A stretch of 64,000 nt of DNA. It comes from Globicatella sulfidifaciens DSM 15739 (GTDB taxonomy: Bacteria; Bacillota; Bacilli; Lactobacillales; Aerococcaceae). Position 1 is the stretch's first letter. Each line of letters begins with the position of its first letter. Of this stretch, positions 62,353 to 64,000 are shown in pieces. The notes under the pieces are model-generated. The model saw only the letters and a list, made by a program, of their open reading frames with translations, did not search any database and was not told where the DNA came from. Made by a program: the position numbers and the translations under genes. Where the stretch lies: NCBI RefSeq assembly GCF_900167405.1, contig NZ_FUWO01000002.1, positions 165,840 through 229,839 of the forward strand. Direction: 5' to 3'.

Positions 62353-63402
62353 TTGGATAAAGAACGTCAAATAGCTTTAGATAAAGCGTTAAAACAAATA
62401 GAAAAAGATTTTGGAAAAGGGTCGATTATGAGAATGGGTGAGAAAACTGAAACTCAAATTTCAACCATTCCATCGGGGTCATTAGGTCTTGATATTGCAT
62501 TAGGAGTCGGTGGTTATCCAAGAGGTCGTATCATTGAGTGTTACGGACCAGAATCATCAGGTAAAACAACCGTAGCATTACATGCAATTGCTGAGGTGCA
62601 AAAACAAGGTGGAACAGCTGCCTTTATTGATGCTGAGCATGCACTAGATCCTGCGTACGCAACTAATTTAGGAGTCAATATCGATGAGTTATTGTTATCA
62701 CAACCTGATACTGGAGAACAAGGTTTAGCCATCGCCGATGCATTAGTAGCAACCGGTGCGATTGACATCATTGTAGTTGACTCTGTTGCAGCCTTAGTAC
62801 CAAGAGCCGAAATCGAAGGGGAAATGGGAGACGCTCATGTAGGGTTACAAGCAAGATTAATGTCACAAGCGTTACGTAAACTTTCAGGTACTATCAATAA
62901 AACCAAAACAATCTGTTTCTTTATTAATCAATTGAGAGAAAAAGTAGGGGTAGTTTATGGTAATCCAGAAGTGACGCCTGGCGGACGTGCTCTAAAATTT
63001 TACTCAACGATTCGTATGGAAGTACGACGTGCTGAAATTATCAAAGATGGTACACAAATGATTGGGAATCGAACCAAAATTAAAATTGTAAAAAATAAAG
63101 TTGCACCACCGTTTAAAGAAGTTTTCGTAGACATCATGTATGGAAAAGGAATTTCACAAATTGGAGAATTGGTAGACTTAGCTGCTGATGCTGATATTGT
63201 TAAAAAAGCAGGTTCATGGTATTCGTATGGTGACATTAGATTAGGTCAAGGACGTGAAAATGCTAAAGTTTACTTAGAAGAAAATCCAGAGTTATTACAG
63301 GAGATTTTCGATAAAGTAAGAAGTTTCTATAATATTTCTAATAAGAAAGATAAAGCAAGTGATTCAGAGGAATCTGTAGAAGCTTTATTCGATATGAAAT
63401 AA
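62353..63402 (+). CDS. recA: recombinase RecA
   Basis: DNA strand-exchange ATPase, 349 residues. Walker [10 protein letters not shown] (about residues 64-72), [11 protein letters not shown], Walker [11 protein letters not shown], and the [20 protein letters not shown] loop region (described by NQLREK and TPGG) are intact. TTG start at 62353 behind SD GGAGGGG. A strong terminator follows at 63443. No LexA box was recognised in the 66 bp upstream. Confidence 0.98.
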   Translation: MDKERQIALDKALKQIEKDFGKGSIMRMGEKTETQISTIPSGSLGLDIALGVGGYPRGRIIECYGPESSGKTTVALHAIAEVQKQGGTAAFIDAEHALDPAYATNLGVNIDELLLSQPDTGEQGLAIADALVATGAIDIIVVDSVAALVPRAEIEGEMGDAHVGLQARLMSQALRKLSGTINKTKTICFFINQLREKVGVVYGNPEVTPGGRALKFYSTIRMEVRRAEIIKDGTQMIGNRTKIKIVKNKVAPPFKEVFVDIMYGKGISQIGELVDLAADADIVKKAGSWYSYGDIRLGQGRENAKVYLEENPELLQEIFDKVRSFYNISNKKDKASDSEESVEALFDMK

Positions 63403-63442
63403 GGCTAACTATTGAAAATATTTTCATTGAATCAAATATAAT

Positions 63443-63483
63443 AAAGTCCCCTAAAAATGATAAAAATTTTTAGGGGACTTTAT
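63443..63483. terminator. bidirectional-looking terminator after recA
   Basis: AAAGTCCCCTAAAAAT pairs with ATTTTTAGGGGACTTT around a short loop; T- and A-rich sides on both strands. Confidence 0.9.
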
Positions 63484-63660
63484 TAAAAATTTCCCTATTA
63501 TTGAAACAAAAACAATGGTGGTTAAAACAAAATAATATCGCACCTTAAATTATAATTATAAATGGGTAAAAACCGTTGGGGATTTTAGATCGATAGCATC
63601 GTTTTAAGCGGTTTTGTCGGTAATTTCTGTAAAAAATGTAAAAATAAAGTAAAAAAAGTG

Positions 63661-63689
63661 TTGACGAGTGTCGGATATCATGATACTAT
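63661..63689 (+). promoter_or_regulatory. rRNA operon promoter P1
   Basis: TTGACG (63661-63666), 17 bp, TACTAT (63684-63689), about 280 bp before the mature 16S start. Confidence 0.65.
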
Positions 63690-63753
63690 AAGGGAGTTCC
63701 AAGCGAACAAGACGAAAGATTGAAAAAGAAGTAAAAAAAGTTGAAAAAACTTG

Positions 63754-63782
63754 TTGACAGTTTCAATCAAACGTGATATTAT
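63754..63782 (+). promoter_or_regulatory. rRNA operon promoter P2
   Basis: TTGACA (63754-63759), 17 bp, TATTAT (63777-63782). It lies about 93 bp after P1, the usual tandem arrangement of Firmicutes rRNA operons. Confidence 0.8.
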
Positions 63783-63789
63783 ATAGAAG

Positions 63790-63969
63790 TTGCTTAAGCA
63801 AGCAACAACGAAGCTCATTGAAAACTGAACAAAGACAAACACCAAAAATGTGTAGGGGATAATTCATTTGAATTATCACAACATACCCGAATATAAATTC
63901 GAGACAGAGTGGTAACTCTATAAATATACAAGCTAGTAAATAGTAAGAGTCTGAAACGACTCATGAAAC
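63790..63969 (+). ncRNA. rRNA operon leader
   Basis: Transcribed spacer from P2 to 16S. It contains TGAAAACTGAACAAAGAC (about 63818), the conserved leader element of Gram-positive rRNA operons linked to antitermination/processing. Confidence 0.7.
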
Positions 63970-64000
63970 TTTCATGAGAGTTTGATCCTGGCTCAGGACG
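63970..64000 (+). rRNA. 16S ribosomal RNA, 5' end only
   Basis: AGAGTTTGATCCTGGCTCAG, the universal 16S 5' motif, ends just before the window edge. By alignment to E. coli numbering (GAGTTTG at position 9) the mature end is near 63970. Confidence 0.95.

Overview
The window looks like chromosome of a low-GC, Gram-positive coccus of the order Lactobacillales. Support comes from an RpoE delta subunit, HPr kinase with Lgt, a LiaX/PspC envelope-stress operon, a MetNIQ system behind a T-box leader, strong AGGAGG-type ribosome-binding sites and a WalR box. Gene content (oxaloacetate decarboxylase plus a complete beta-oxidation operon) would suit the Facklamia/Ruoffia/Aerococcaceae neighbourhood, but that is inference. 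The 16S gene that would settle it starts only in the last ~30 bases.

Layout. 1-4.1 kb: end of a 2-hydroxycarboxylate (citrate/malate) carrier and a four-gene Na+-pumping oxaloacetate decarboxylase. 4.2-5.8 kb: an AbrB-family membrane protein and ribosomal protein L31 type B. 6.4-17.6 kb: a fatty-acid beta-oxidation operon (acyl-CoA ligase, acyl-CoA dehydrogenase, FadN, thiolase, enoyl-CoA hydratase) behind an extended -10 promoter overlapped by a consensus CcpA (cre) site, followed by a LysR regulator, an NPD-family flavoenzyme and a family-I CoA-transferase. 17.8-23.1 kb: uvrA and liaX-pspC-pspC. 23.5-25.2 kb: a broken MATE exporter gene. 25.4-33.2 kb: hprK-lgt-gpsA, trxB, pcp, pgcA, rex. 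33.3-39.6 kb: a lone prepilin peptidase, an aminotransferase, and the T-box-controlled metNIQ with a second metQ. 39.7-50.7 kb: GNAT, HD phosphohydrolase, lipL, DUF1934, rpoE, fba, ABC-F, rapZ-yvcK-whiA. 51-57.2 kb: ssb, a two-component system, a repeat-rich membrane protein, a flavodoxin-fold oxidoreductase with an overlapping 54-codon ORF, tyrS. 57.6-64 kb: a repeat-rich NlpC/P60 hydrolase, a ClC channel, a frameshifted galU paralogue, recA, then tandem rRNA promoters and the 16S start.

The most unusual signal is not a gene. At least nine intergenic loci carry members of one modular repeat family. An A module (a hairpin around GCGCAGTGGTTGAG) occurs in one or two copies, followed by a B module (a ~57-nt long-stem hairpin beginning GGGGTGGGCAGACGAAG) in one or two copies. 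Outer ends are imperfect inverted repeats (GGTTGGGCA / TGCCCACTCCC). One full A-A-B-B copy sits inside the MATE gene: the N-terminal coding piece lies directly upstream and the rest directly downstream in the same frame. This indicates that the family has moved, and it sets the element ends. Solitary B modules serve as terminator-like hairpins behind rex and gpsA.

Other points: a perfect 27-bp in-frame duplication in metI; two MetQ proteins without a lipobox cysteine; an Asp where family-I CoA-transferases have the catalytic Glu; a galU paralogue with a shift at an A7 tract and a lost nucleotide-binding Arg; and a consensus WalR box upstream of the NlpC/P60 gene.
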